Assembly: GCA_010365175.1 (NCBI GenBank)
Contig: JAAFGW010000187.1
Coordinates: forward strand, 1 to 6,115
Length of the DNA stretch: 6,115 bases
Direction of reading: 5' to 3'
Source of the DNA: Sulfuriferula multivorans
GTDB taxonomy: Bacteria; Pseudomonadota; Gammaproteobacteria; Burkholderiales; Thiobacillaceae
Made by a program: the position numbers and the translations under genes. A model generated the notes under the pieces. The model did not search any database, was not told the origin of the DNA, and saw only the letters and a list, made by a program, of their open reading frames with translations. Each line of letters opens with the position of its first letter. Within the stretch, counting starts at the first letter, position 1. Positions 1 through 6,115 of the stretch are shown piece after piece.

Positions 1-1
1 A

Positions 2-1039
2 AGCCAGGAGGTTGGCGAGCCACATGAGCCGCATTGTCACATCGACTCTGATAGCATGCCAGTTGATTTGACGGATGACTCAGCGGGGCAGATCCCTGCT
101 CATTACCCGGGTAATGTGGCCAGTCCGATTCCGGCCGTATTGCATCCGGCACCTGCCTCTCCAGCGTCATTGCCTCCAGCCCGGGCGACAGCCCCGACAA
201 GGTCAACGGCACCCTTGAAGTCCGCGCATTATGATGAGCTGATGGAATATCGCGTCCGTATCGGCAGCGATGGGGTACTTGCCAGTGTGTTTGCTGATGC
301 ATTCAATCAGGCCCGTACGCTGGGCAAGACCGTACGCTGGCTGGGTTTGCCGGTAGGCGGTTCTGACTGGGAGGATGTTCAACCCTGGCGGGATGCACAT
401 TATCAGCAAGTGGTCGTCACGCTTCAGTTAGCTGATCGCAACGGCGCTGCTCAGGAAGAACAGTTATCTGCTTTGTGTGCGTTGTTGCAAACCACCGCGC
501 AGGCACATGGCTTACGCATGGCCTGTGACGATTTGGTCGATGCGCTGGAGCGAGCACAGGCCATAGACCGTTTCTGTGTCGACGTTGACGTACTGATAGG
601 CTTGAACGTCGTGGCGCGTGGCGAAGGGGCAGTTAACCTGACGCGTATCGTGCGTGAAGCCGAAACCAGTAGCATGGTTCTGGGCATTGATGGTGTGTAT
701 CAGTTGCTGGACAGCCGGGGTGAGCCGCTCTATACCCTGTGTAACCACGATGCCGAGCCATTCAGCGCAACAGTGATCGAAGGGCAAACTTCGCAAGGTG
801 TCACGTTGCAGTTTGACGTGCCGCGCGTGCCAGACGGTCTCAAAGTATTCGATGGCATGGTTGCGTTCGGCCGAAAACTGGCGAATGAAGTCGGCGGTAT
901 TCTTGTTGATGACAATTTGCGTCCGTTGACGGATACCGGGATCGAGAAGATTCGCACCCAACTCACCCAAATTTACGAGCGCATGGAAGCGCGCGGTGTC
1001 CCTTCCGGTTCAAGGCGGGCGCTGCGGTTGTTTTCATAA
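2..1039 (+). CDS. zipA: ZipA-type FtsZ-interacting cell division protein, 5' end cut by window
   Basis: In E. coli, ZipA anchors FtsZ filaments to the inner membrane during division through a C-terminal FtsZ-binding domain. The frame is open from base 2 through the first ATG at 56, which has no Shine-Dalgarno sequence, so the true start with the expected N-terminal membrane helix lies off the left edge. Numbering from that ATG, residues about 22–55 are a Pro/Ala-rich linker, like the disordered linker of ZipA. Residues about 176–310 match the ZipA C-terminal domain: LQFDVPRVPDG aligns with the IFMQVPSYGDE strand of E. coli ZipA, and NEVGGILVDDNLRPLT with DEVGGVVLDDQRRMMT. Residues 62–173 seem to be a second, more diverged copy of the same fold. 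The tail ends in RRALRLFS. The gene overlaps ligA by one base, and zipA next to ligA is also found in E. coli, which supports the call. Overall similarity to E. coli ZipA is weak, so FtsZ binding is inferred. Confidence 0.85.
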   Translation, partial: SQEVGEPHEPHCHIDSDSMPVDLTDDSAGQIPAHYPGNVASPIPAVLHPAPASPASLPPARATAPTRSTAPLKSAHYDELMEYRVRIGSDGVLASVFADAFNQARTLGKTVRWLGLPVGGSDWEDVQPWRDAHYQQVVVTLQLADRNGAAQEEQLSALCALLQTTAQAHGLRMACDDLVDALERAQAIDRFCVDVDVLIGLNVVARGEGAVNLTRIVREAETSSMVLGIDGVYQLLDSRGEPLYTLCNHDAEPFSATVIEGQTSQGVTLQFDVPRVPDGLKVFDGMVAFGRKLANEVGGILVDDNLRPLTDTGIEKIRTQLTQIYERMEARGVPSGSRRALRLFS

Positions 1040-1041
1040 TG
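1037..1041 (+). promoter_or_regulatory. TAATG stop/start overlap coupling zipA to ligA
   Basis: The TAA stop of the zipA-like gene (1037–1039) shares its last A with the ATG of ligA (1039–1041). The 20 bases before the ligA ATG have no clear Shine-Dalgarno sequence, so ligA translation probably depends on ribosomes terminating on the upstream gene. The overlap is seen directly; coupling is inferred. Confidence 0.7.
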
Positions 1042-3078
1042 GCGTCACCAGATGTCCTGGCGCGCGTCACCGCGCTACGCCAGGAAATCGAACACCACAA
1101 TCACGCCTACTACGTTCTCGATCAGCCCACGATTCCCGATGCTGAATACGATAGGCTGTTTCGCGAATTGCAGGCGCTCGAAGCCGAGCATCCCGAGTTC
1201 TTTACCTCCGATTCGCCTACCCAGCGCGTAGGCGGTAAGCCACTCGATGGCTTTGCACCGGTTCGCCATACGGTGCCGATGCTGTCAATCCGCACCGAAA
1301 CAGACACCGAGGCCAGCGGCGCGCAGGCCTTCGATGCACGGGTGCGTCGTGAACTGGGATTGGATCAAAGCGATCCGCTGATCGAGTACGCAGCAGAACT
1401 GAAATTCGATGGTTTGGCAATCAATCTACGCTACGAACAGGGCGTGCTGGTGCAGGCTGCCACGCGCGGTGACGGCGAAACCGGCGAGGACGTTACCCAG
1501 AACATCCGCACTGTGCACGTCATACCCTTACGCCTGAAAACCTCTTCGCCGCCTGCCGTCCTGGAAGTGCGAGGCGAAGTATTCATGCAACGCGATGCGT
1601 TTGAGCGCTACAACGCGCGCCAGCGCGAGTCAGGAAAATCCACCCTGGTGAATCCGCGCAATGGTGCTGCGGGCAGCATCCGGCAGTTGGACCCGGCGAT
1701 GGCAGCACAGCGTCCACTGACTTTTTTTGCCTATGGTCTGGGTGAAGTGCAGGGTTGGCCGCAACCTGATTCGCATAGCGCAACGCTTGATGCCTTGGCT
1801 GCCATGGGGGTGCCGGTATGTGCCGAGCGTGTTACCGGGCTCGGCGCTGAGGCTCTGATTGCTTTTCATGACGACATTGCCGCGCGCCGCGATCAGTTGC
1901 CATTCGACATCGATGGCGTGGTGTACAAAGTCAATGGTTATGAGCTGCAGCGCGAGTTGGGTTTTCTCACACGCGAGCCACGTTGGGCCGTGGCGCACAA
2001 ATATCCTGCGCAAGAGCAGCTGACCACCTTGATCGGCATAGACATTCAGGTGGGCCGCACTGGTGCGTTAACGCCAGTGGCGAGATTGGCACCCGTATTT
2101 GTTGGCGGCGTGACAGTGACCAATGCCACGCTACACAACCAGGATGAAATAGATCGCAAGGATGTGCGCGTCGGCGATACCGTCATCGTGCGGCGTGCAG
2201 GGGATGTCATTCCTGAGGTCGTCGCCGTGGTGCTTGAGAAGCGGCCCAATCCAGCACCCTCGCGTTTCAATCTTTTGGAAACGTATCCCACCTGTCCCGA
2301 GTGTGGTTCGCATGTCGTGCGGCTGGAAGGCGAATCGGCGGCACGCTGCACCGGCGGGTTGTATTGCCCAGCCCAGCGCAAGCAGGCGCTGCTGCATTTT
2401 GCGGGCCGTCGGGCGATGGACATCGAAGGCCTGGGTGACAAGCTGGTTGACCAGTTTGTCGAACGCAGTTTGGTGCACACACCCGCCGATGTGTATGCAC
2501 TCACTCTGGAAACGCTGGCCGGACTGGAACGGATGGCCGAAAAATCAGCGACCAATTTAATAGCAGCAATCGAGGCAAGTAAAACCACCACGTTAGCGCG
2601 ATTTATTTTTGCGCTTGGTATACGTAACGTAGGGGAGACAACAGCCAAGGATTTGTCGCAACATTTCGGTGCGCTGGATAAACTCATTGCGGCAACTGAG
2701 GCCGAATTATTGGTAGTGCGCGACGTCGGGCCCATCGTTGCGCAATCGATCATTCAGTTTTTTGCCGAGCCGCATAACCTGGACGTGGTCAACAAGCTGC
2801 GTACAGCTGGCGTGCATTGGCCCGAAACTGAAGGAATGCAACAATCGTCCGGTATCCTCGCAGGCAAGACGCTGGTGCTGACGGGATCGCTGCCGACGCT
2901 GACTCGTGATGAAGCTAAAGCTAAAATTGAGGCTGCAGGCGGTAAAGTGACCGGGTCAGTATCGAAGAAGACTGATTATGTGGTGGCCGGCGTGGACGCT
3001 GGCAGCAAATTGGCTAAAGCACAGGAACTCGGTGTAAGCGTTTTGGATGAAGCGGGCCTGTTGGCTTTGTTGATGTAA
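1039..3078 (+). CDS. ligA: NAD+-dependent DNA ligase LigA
   Basis: LigA seals 3'-OH/5'-phosphate nicks in duplex DNA during lagging-strand synthesis and repair, using NAD+ to form an enzyme–AMP intermediate. At 679 residues it is close to the 671 of E. coli and all domains are present. Domain Ia (about 1–70) has the NMN-binding AYYVLD and PDAEYDRL segments. The adenylation domain has the catalytic lysine K122 in LKFDG, then TRGDGETGED (142–151), NPRN (205–208), DIDGVVYKV (290–298) and K321 in WAVAHKYPAQ. The OB domain follows, with RRAGDVIPEV at 385–394. The zinc finger has four cysteines, C419, C422, C437 and C443. Helix-hairpin-helix repeats span about 450–585 and a C-terminal BRCT domain about 605–679, with KTLVLTGSL and GSVSKKTDYVVAG. 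The SL-x-N segment after the PML motif reads SIRTE and is followed by about five extra residues before the lysine compared with E. coli. The ATG at 1039 gives the normal LigA N-terminus and overlaps the stop of the upstream gene. Confidence 0.98.
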   Translation: MASPDVLARVTALRQEIEHHNHAYYVLDQPTIPDAEYDRLFRELQALEAEHPEFFTSDSPTQRVGGKPLDGFAPVRHTVPMLSIRTETDTEASGAQAFDARVRRELGLDQSDPLIEYAAELKFDGLAINLRYEQGVLVQAATRGDGETGEDVTQNIRTVHVIPLRLKTSSPPAVLEVRGEVFMQRDAFERYNARQRESGKSTLVNPRNGAAGSIRQLDPAMAAQRPLTFFAYGLGEVQGWPQPDSHSATLDALAAMGVPVCAERVTGLGAEALIAFHDDIAARRDQLPFDIDGVVYKVNGYELQRELGFLTREPRWAVAHKYPAQEQLTTLIGIDIQVGRTGALTPVARLAPVFVGGVTVTNATLHNQDEIDRKDVRVGDTVIVRRAGDVIPEVVAVVLEKRPNPAPSRFNLLETYPTCPECGSHVVRLEGESAARCTGGLYCPAQRKQALLHFAGRRAMDIEGLGDKLVDQFVERSLVHTPADVYALTLETLAGLERMAEKSATNLIAAIEASKTTTLARFIFALGIRNVGETTAKDLSQHFGALDKLIAATEAELLVVRDVGPIVAQSIIQFFAEPHNLDVVNKLRTAGVHWPETEGMQQSSGILAGKTLVLTGSLPTLTRDEAKAKIEAAGGKVTGSVSKKTDYVVAGVDAGSKLAKAQELGVSVLDEAGLLALLM

Positions 3079-3143
3079 ACCAGACAACTATGCGGAGCCC
3101 CCAATTTTGACTATTTTTTTAAGAAAATTATCAGGGAAGAGAC
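3079..3143 (+). other. ligA–galU intergenic gap, AT-rich
   Basis: This 65-base gap is AT-rich in its second half, including seven consecutive Ts (3114–3120). AATTTT (3103–3108) and AAAATT (3124–3129) are inverted copies separated by 15 bases, too weak and A/T-only to be a convincing terminator stem. A TTGACT hexamer at 3107–3112 resembles a −35 box, but the only −10 candidate at proper spacing (TATCAG, 3129–3134) overlaps the galU ribosome binding site. galU may therefore be co-transcribed with ligA or use a promoter inside ligA. No small gene is seen here. Confidence 0.5.
3133..3137 (+). promoter_or_regulatory. galU ribosome binding site
   Basis: AGGGA, followed by AGAG, sits six bases before the ATG at 3144. 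This is normal Shine-Dalgarno spacing and supports that codon as the galU start. Confidence 0.65.
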
Positions 3144-4013
3144 ATGCAAACAGTTAAAAAGGCCGTATTTCCAGTAGCTGGTTTGGGCACCCGTTTTTTG
3201 CCCGCAACCAAGGCCAGCCCCAAGGAAATGCTTCCCATCGTCGACAAGCCGCTGATTCAATATGCGGTTGAGGAGGCGATGGATGCCGGCATCACCGATA
3301 TTATTTTTATCAGCAGCCGCACCAAGCGTACGGTCGAAGATCACTTTGACAAGGCTTACGAACTGGAAACCGAGCTCGAAGCGCGCGGTAAAAAGCGTGT
3401 GCTTGAACTGGTGCAGTCGATCCGCCCGGCTGGCGTCAACTTCATCTACATTCGCCAAGCCGAAGCATTGGGTCTGGGGCATGCGGTGCTGTGCGCACAA
3501 CCGGTGGTCGGTAACGAACCGTTTGCGGTCATTCTTGCCGACGACCTGATCGATGGCACACCTCCGGTGATGAAGCAGATGGTCGATCAATACGATTTTT
3601 ATCAGTGCTCGATACTCGGTGTGCAGCAGGTTGCACCAGCAGAAACTGCGTCCTACGGAATTGTCGACGCGACGCCCATGGGTGAGCGTGTATCACGCGT
3701 GAATGCCATCGTTGAAAAACCCAAACCCGAAGAGGCCCCCTCTACGCTGGGCGTGGTGGGGCGCTATATTCTCACGCCACGAATTTTTCACCATATTCGA
3801 CATCTGAAACCGGGTGCGGGCGGTGAATTGCAACTCACAGATGCCATTGCCGCTTTACTCATCGAGCAGCAGGTGCTGGCGTATGCGTTTGACGGGATTC
3901 GCTACGACTGTGGCAGCAAGCTCGGTTATTTGCAGGCGACTGTGGAATATGCCTTGAAGCATCCCGAAGTGCAGGACGACTTTTCACGTTATCTGAAAGA
4001 TCGGGTCTGCTGA
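3144..4013 (+). CDS. galU: UTP–glucose-1-phosphate uridylyltransferase (UDP-glucose pyrophosphorylase)
   Basis: This cytoplasmic enzyme converts UTP and glucose-1-phosphate to UDP-glucose and pyrophosphate. UDP-glucose is the glucosyl donor for lipopolysaccharide, exopolysaccharide and related glycans. The 289 residues are close to the 302 of E. coli GalU and align over the whole length. The nucleotide-binding signature GLGTR is at 13–17, followed by SPKEMLP (25–31) with the conserved lysine K27. The uridine-binding segment RQAEALGLGHAVLCA spans 104–118, and LADDLID at 131–137 contains D133, which aligns with the metal-binding aspartate of the E. coli enzyme. Further conserved segments are VEKPKPEEAPS (190–200), VGRYIL (205–210), GGELQLTDAI (226–235) and YDCGSKLGYLQA (254–265). 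The start is fixed by the AGGGA site and by the usual N-terminal TVKKAVFPVAGLG. The gene lies 65 bases after ligA and ends 12 bases from the stop of a convergent gene. No frame damage is seen. GalF-like or other sugar nucleotidylyltransferases are less likely given the intact motifs. Confidence 0.97.
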   Translation: MQTVKKAVFPVAGLGTRFLPATKASPKEMLPIVDKPLIQYAVEEAMDAGITDIIFISSRTKRTVEDHFDKAYELETELEARGKKRVLELVQSIRPAGVNFIYIRQAEALGLGHAVLCAQPVVGNEPFAVILADDLIDGTPPVMKQMVDQYDFYQCSILGVQQVAPAETASYGIVDATPMGERVSRVNAIVEKPKPEEAPSTLGVVGRYILTPRIFHHIRHLKPGAGGELQLTDAIAALLIEQQVLAYAFDGIRYDCGSKLGYLQATVEYALKHPEVQDDFSRYLKDRVC

Positions 4014-4025
4014 AAACAGGCGTTC

Positions 4026-6017
4026 TTATACTGCATGAAGCGCGCTCGCAAAAGTTGACGAATGAGCCGATTCACGCAGCCAAAGATCCAGCTTTTCAAC
4101 CGACATCGGTCGACCCATGAAATACCCCTGCGACTGATCGCAGCCGAGCATGCTGAGCAGATCCCAGGCGTCTTGGGTTTCGACGCCTTCGGCGGTCACC
4201 TTGAGGCCCAGATTGTGCGCGAGGTCGATGGTGGACCGCACGATCACGGCGTCGTTTTCGTTATTTTCCATATCGGTAACAAAAGACTTGTCGATTTTGA
4301 GTTCATCGACGGGTAGGCGTTTGAGATAGGCGAGTGAGGAGTAGCCCGTGCCGAAATCGTCAATGGCAAGCGTCACACCCATTTTATCGAGCGCGGTGAG
4401 AATGATGAGGCCGTTGCTGGGGTTGGACATCACTGCACTCTCGGTAATCTCGAGGGTAAGATATTCAGGATCTATGCCGCTGTCTTCAAGCAGGCGGGAA
4501 AAGGTGTCCGGCAACTCCATGTCATGCAGATTGCGCGCAGAGAGGTTGACGGCCATGTTCAGCATGGTGCCGCGCTGATGCAACGTAACGAGTTGGTCAA
4601 GTGCAGCCTTGAGCACCCATCGGCTGAGTGCGTCGATCAACCCCGCATCTTCTGCTAACGGAATAAACGTGTCGGGCGTCAGAAAGCCGCGCTGGGGATG
4701 GTTCCAGCGCACCAGCGCTTCAAGCCCTGCGATAAGCCCACTGCGGTTGTCGATTTGCGGCTGGTAATACAAGCACAGTTGGTTGGACTGAATGGCTTCG
4801 CGCAATTCACTTTTGAGTGAAAGATCACCTCGGCTGGTGTGATCCTGATCTTGCGAATAGAGGGCATAACCCTTGCTTGAGCGCTTTGCCTCATACATCG
4901 CAATGTCGGCGCACCTTAACAGGCTGCTGGCGTCGTCGCACTGGGAGGGATAAAACGAAAGTCCTAGACTCGCGCTTATGTCGATACTTTGATTTTGCCA
5001 GTGAAACGGTTTGTCCATGGCTGTAAGCACCTTGTTTGCAATGAACGAGGCCTCCGTGGGGTCCAGTTTATGTATCAGCACGACATATTCATCGCCCCCC
5101 AGCCGCGCGACGGTGTCTTCGCTGCGCACCGTTTCATTCAGCCGGCGCCCCACCTCTCGCAGCAGTTCGTCCCCAACTTCATGTCCGAGGGTGTCGTTGA
5201 CCTCTTTAAAACGATCAAGGTCCATTAGAAGCACGCCAAATGAATGCTGTTCGCGCTTGGATAGTTCAATTGCTTGCTCTAGCCGGTCACGCAGCAGTGA
5301 TCGATTGGGCAAGCCTGTGAGGGGGTCGTACATGGCTTGGTCGGTAAGTTGTTTGGCCTGAAACGACACGCGCCGGATGACGAATCCGGCGATGAGCATG
5401 CCGATGAGCAGGGCCGCCGTGCCCAAGCTGGTCATCAGGGTGCGCACGCGTCCATAGGATGTTTCGGCATTCTCGACTGCGACTTCAGTCTGGCTGCGCT
5501 GAAGTTCCAGCAGGGCACTCACCTGTTCGGCGATGGCACGTTGTGCCGGCATCGCGACCTTGCGTATGCGGGCAAAAGCTTCCTGTTGGTTACTGTTGAA
5601 CATGGCCATTTCCACCACGGCTTGCACTTCGGGCTGGGCTTCGCGGGTCAGTTTGCGTAGCCGCGCCAGAATGTCACTTTCCTGGCGATTGAGTGGCAAG
5701 TGCTCAAGCTGGTTACGTGCTTGGGTGTAGCGGATGCCTTGGGCATTGAAGCGCTGAATTTCGGCGTCTTTGTCGAACGGGTCGTCAAGAATGGGCAAGG
5801 AATGCATGGAGAGCATCCGCTCGCGCAGCGCACTGTGCATTTTTGTTGCGAGTTCGATCTTGACGTTGTTGTTTAGGGCAATGTCCTTCAGGCGCTGGTT
5901 GGCCTCTGACACATAGCGCAAGCCGATTACACTGAGTGAAACCATCAGGGCGAGCACGATCACAAAACCGAACCCAATCTGTGCACCCATTCCTATGTGT
6001 TGCGCGCTTTTTGTCAT
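4026..6017 (-). CDS. Membrane-bound GGDEF–EAL cyclic-di-GMP turnover protein with periplasmic sensor domain
   Basis: This inner-membrane signalling protein probably makes and/or breaks cyclic-di-GMP in response to a periplasmic or membrane cue. Membrane helices lie at about 11–33 and 195–214. Between them is a helical, charged, roughly 160-residue domain resembling the four-helix-bundle sensors of chemoreceptors, though no ligand residues can be named. The GGDEF domain (about 228–388) starts at YDPLTGLPNR, has metal-site D266 in LLMDLDRF, and has the active-site loop GGDEY (307–311), with tyrosine at the last position. RSED at 298–301 fits the RxxD inhibitory site. The EAL domain (about 405–650) keeps every residue expected for phosphodiesterase activity: E433 in EAL, N491, E523, D553 and D554 in DDFGTGYSSL, K574, E610 and Q630 in QGYFMGRP. 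Both domains thus look intact; which activity dominates cannot be read from sequence. The ATG at 6017 is the first ATG, GTG or TTG after an in-frame TAA upstream, but it lacks a clear Shine-Dalgarno sequence. The gene converges on galU. I do not assign a specific gene name. Confidence 0.95.
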   Translation of the reverse strand: MTKSAQHIGMGAQIGFGFVIVLALMVSLSVIGLRYVSEANQRLKDIALNNNVKIELATKMHSALRERMLSMHSLPILDDPFDKDAEIQRFNAQGIRYTQARNQLEHLPLNRQESDILARLRKLTREAQPEVQAVVEMAMFNSNQQEAFARIRKVAMPAQRAIAEQVSALLELQRSQTEVAVENAETSYGRVRTLMTSLGTAALLIGMLIAGFVIRRVSFQAKQLTDQAMYDPLTGLPNRSLLRDRLEQAIELSKREQHSFGVLLMDLDRFKEVNDTLGHEVGDELLREVGRRLNETVRSEDTVARLGGDEYVVLIHKLDPTEASFIANKVLTAMDKPFHWQNQSIDISASLGLSFYPSQCDDASSLLRCADIAMYEAKRSSKGYALYSQDQDHTSRGDLSLKSELREAIQSNQLCLYYQPQIDNRSGLIAGLEALVRWNHPQRGFLTPDTFIPLAEDAGLIDALSRWVLKAALDQLVTLHQRGTMLNMAVNLSARNLHDMELPDTFSRLLEDSGIDPEYLTLEITESAVMSNPSNGLIILTALDKMGVTLAIDDFGTGYSSLAYLKRLPVDELKIDKSFVTDMENNENDAVIVRSTIDLAHNLGLKVTAEGVETQDAWDLLSMLGCDQSQGYFMGRPMSVEKLDLWLRESAHSSTFASALHAV

Positions 6018-6115
6018 TGATTCGGCTGGTTTTTCGGATTTTTCGGGTTTGACAGGTGGAGGCGTAGATAGCCTTGATATCGGCAGGATTGTGGCTTACT
6101 TTAACCCGCGATGGG
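6018..6115. other. Upstream region of the GGDEF–EAL gene, right window edge
   Basis: These 98 bases precede the minus-strand signalling gene. On the plus strand there is a perfect TTGACA (6049–6054), but the best −10 candidate (CTTGAT, 6073–6078, 18-base spacing) is poor. A second option pairs TTGATA (6074–6079) with TACTTT (6097–6102) at 17 bases. Either would drive a gene to the right of the window. On the minus strand, TTAAAG about 17 bases before GATATC is only a weak promoter match. No open reading frame of note is visible. Confidence 0.3.
6030..6046 (-). repeat. Two tandem 9-base-spaced CCGAAAAA repeats before the GGDEF–EAL start
   Basis: TTTTTCGG occurs at 6030–6037 and again at 6039–6046 on the plus strand, reading CCGAAAAA twice toward the start codon at 6017 on the minus strand. 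A shorter TTCGG follows at 6021–6025. The repeats occupy the place where a ribosome binding site would be expected or just upstream of it. Their role is unknown and they may be chance. Confidence 0.5.

Noticed and set aside
6..71. AGGAGG at 6–11 followed by an ATG at 24
   Set aside because: The frame from 24 ends at TGA (69–71) after 15 codons, and AGGAGG lies inside the open ZipA-type frame, where it encodes Gln-Glu-Val. Probably chance.
512..970. 152-codon minus-strand frame inside the zipA-like gene
   Set aside because: The sense frame has family similarity and a coupled downstream gene; the antisense frame has no recognisable motif or ribosome binding support.
2046..2753. 235-codon open frame on the minus strand inside ligA
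   Set aside because: It lies opposite fully conserved LigA coding sequence, is rich in Ser/Thr/Arg as expected for an antisense frame of a GC-rich gene, and shows no recognisable domain.
3107..3134. TTGACT and TATCAG as a galU promoter
   Set aside because: The −10 candidate overlaps the galU ribosome binding site, so a transcript starting there would lack it.
3111..3590. 159-codon minus-strand frame overlapping the start of galU
   Set aside because: It is an antisense shadow of the conserved GalU N-terminus and would extend through the galU leader; no domain is recognisable.
4005..4050. Possible bidirectional terminator between galU and the GGDEF–EAL gene
   Set aside because: Only a three-base CTG/CAG pairing around GAAAA and the loopless palindrome AGCGCGCT are present; no stable stem with a T run on either strand.
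5011..5361. 116-codon plus-strand frame inside the GGDEF–EAL gene
   Set aside because: It is serine/arginine-rich low-complexity translation opposite the conserved GGDEF domain and shows no gene-like features.

Overview
The window looks like ordinary chromosomal housekeeping DNA from a Gram-negative proteobacterium, most likely a betaproteobacterium. The reasons are the zipA–ligA neighbourhood (also adjacent in gammaproteobacteria such as E. coli), a divergent ZipA-type protein of the kind I associate with betaproteobacteria, a LigA nucleotide-binding motif variant (MLSIRTET) that I recall from betaproteobacterial ligases, and the moderately GC-rich base composition. The taxonomic call is inference from recalled family features, not from a search.

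Layout. Positions 2–1039 (+) hold a cell-division protein of the ZipA type. Its reading frame is still open at the left edge, so its beginning, expected to carry the membrane anchor, lies outside the window. It overlaps by one base (TAATG) with ligA at 1039–3078 (+), a complete NAD+-dependent DNA ligase. After a 65-base AT-rich gap comes galU at 3144–4013 (+), a complete UTP–glucose-1-phosphate uridylyltransferase. Facing galU across only 12 bases is a large gene on the minus strand, 6017–4026, for a membrane-anchored sensor with a periplasmic helical domain followed by GGDEF and EAL domains, i.e. a cyclic-di-GMP synthase/phosphodiesterase. The last 98 bases (6018–6115) are its upstream region and may contain a divergent promoter for a gene beyond the edge.

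How the genes relate. The zipA-like gene and ligA are probably translated from one transcript. Their pairing is an old and widespread arrangement of division with replication/repair functions rather than a pathway. GalU makes UDP-glucose for envelope and exopolysaccharide synthesis, and cyclic-di-GMP commonly controls exopolysaccharide output, so the convergent signalling gene could be functionally related, but proximity is the only evidence.

I found no RNA genes, mobile elements, CRISPR arrays or convincing intrinsic terminators, and nothing that looks like an undescribed multi-gene system. The most interesting points are a probable internal duplication of the ZipA-like domain, an intact dual-domain cyclic-di-GMP enzyme with an RxxD inhibitory site but no visible HAMP linker, and the tight tail-to-tail arrangement with galU.
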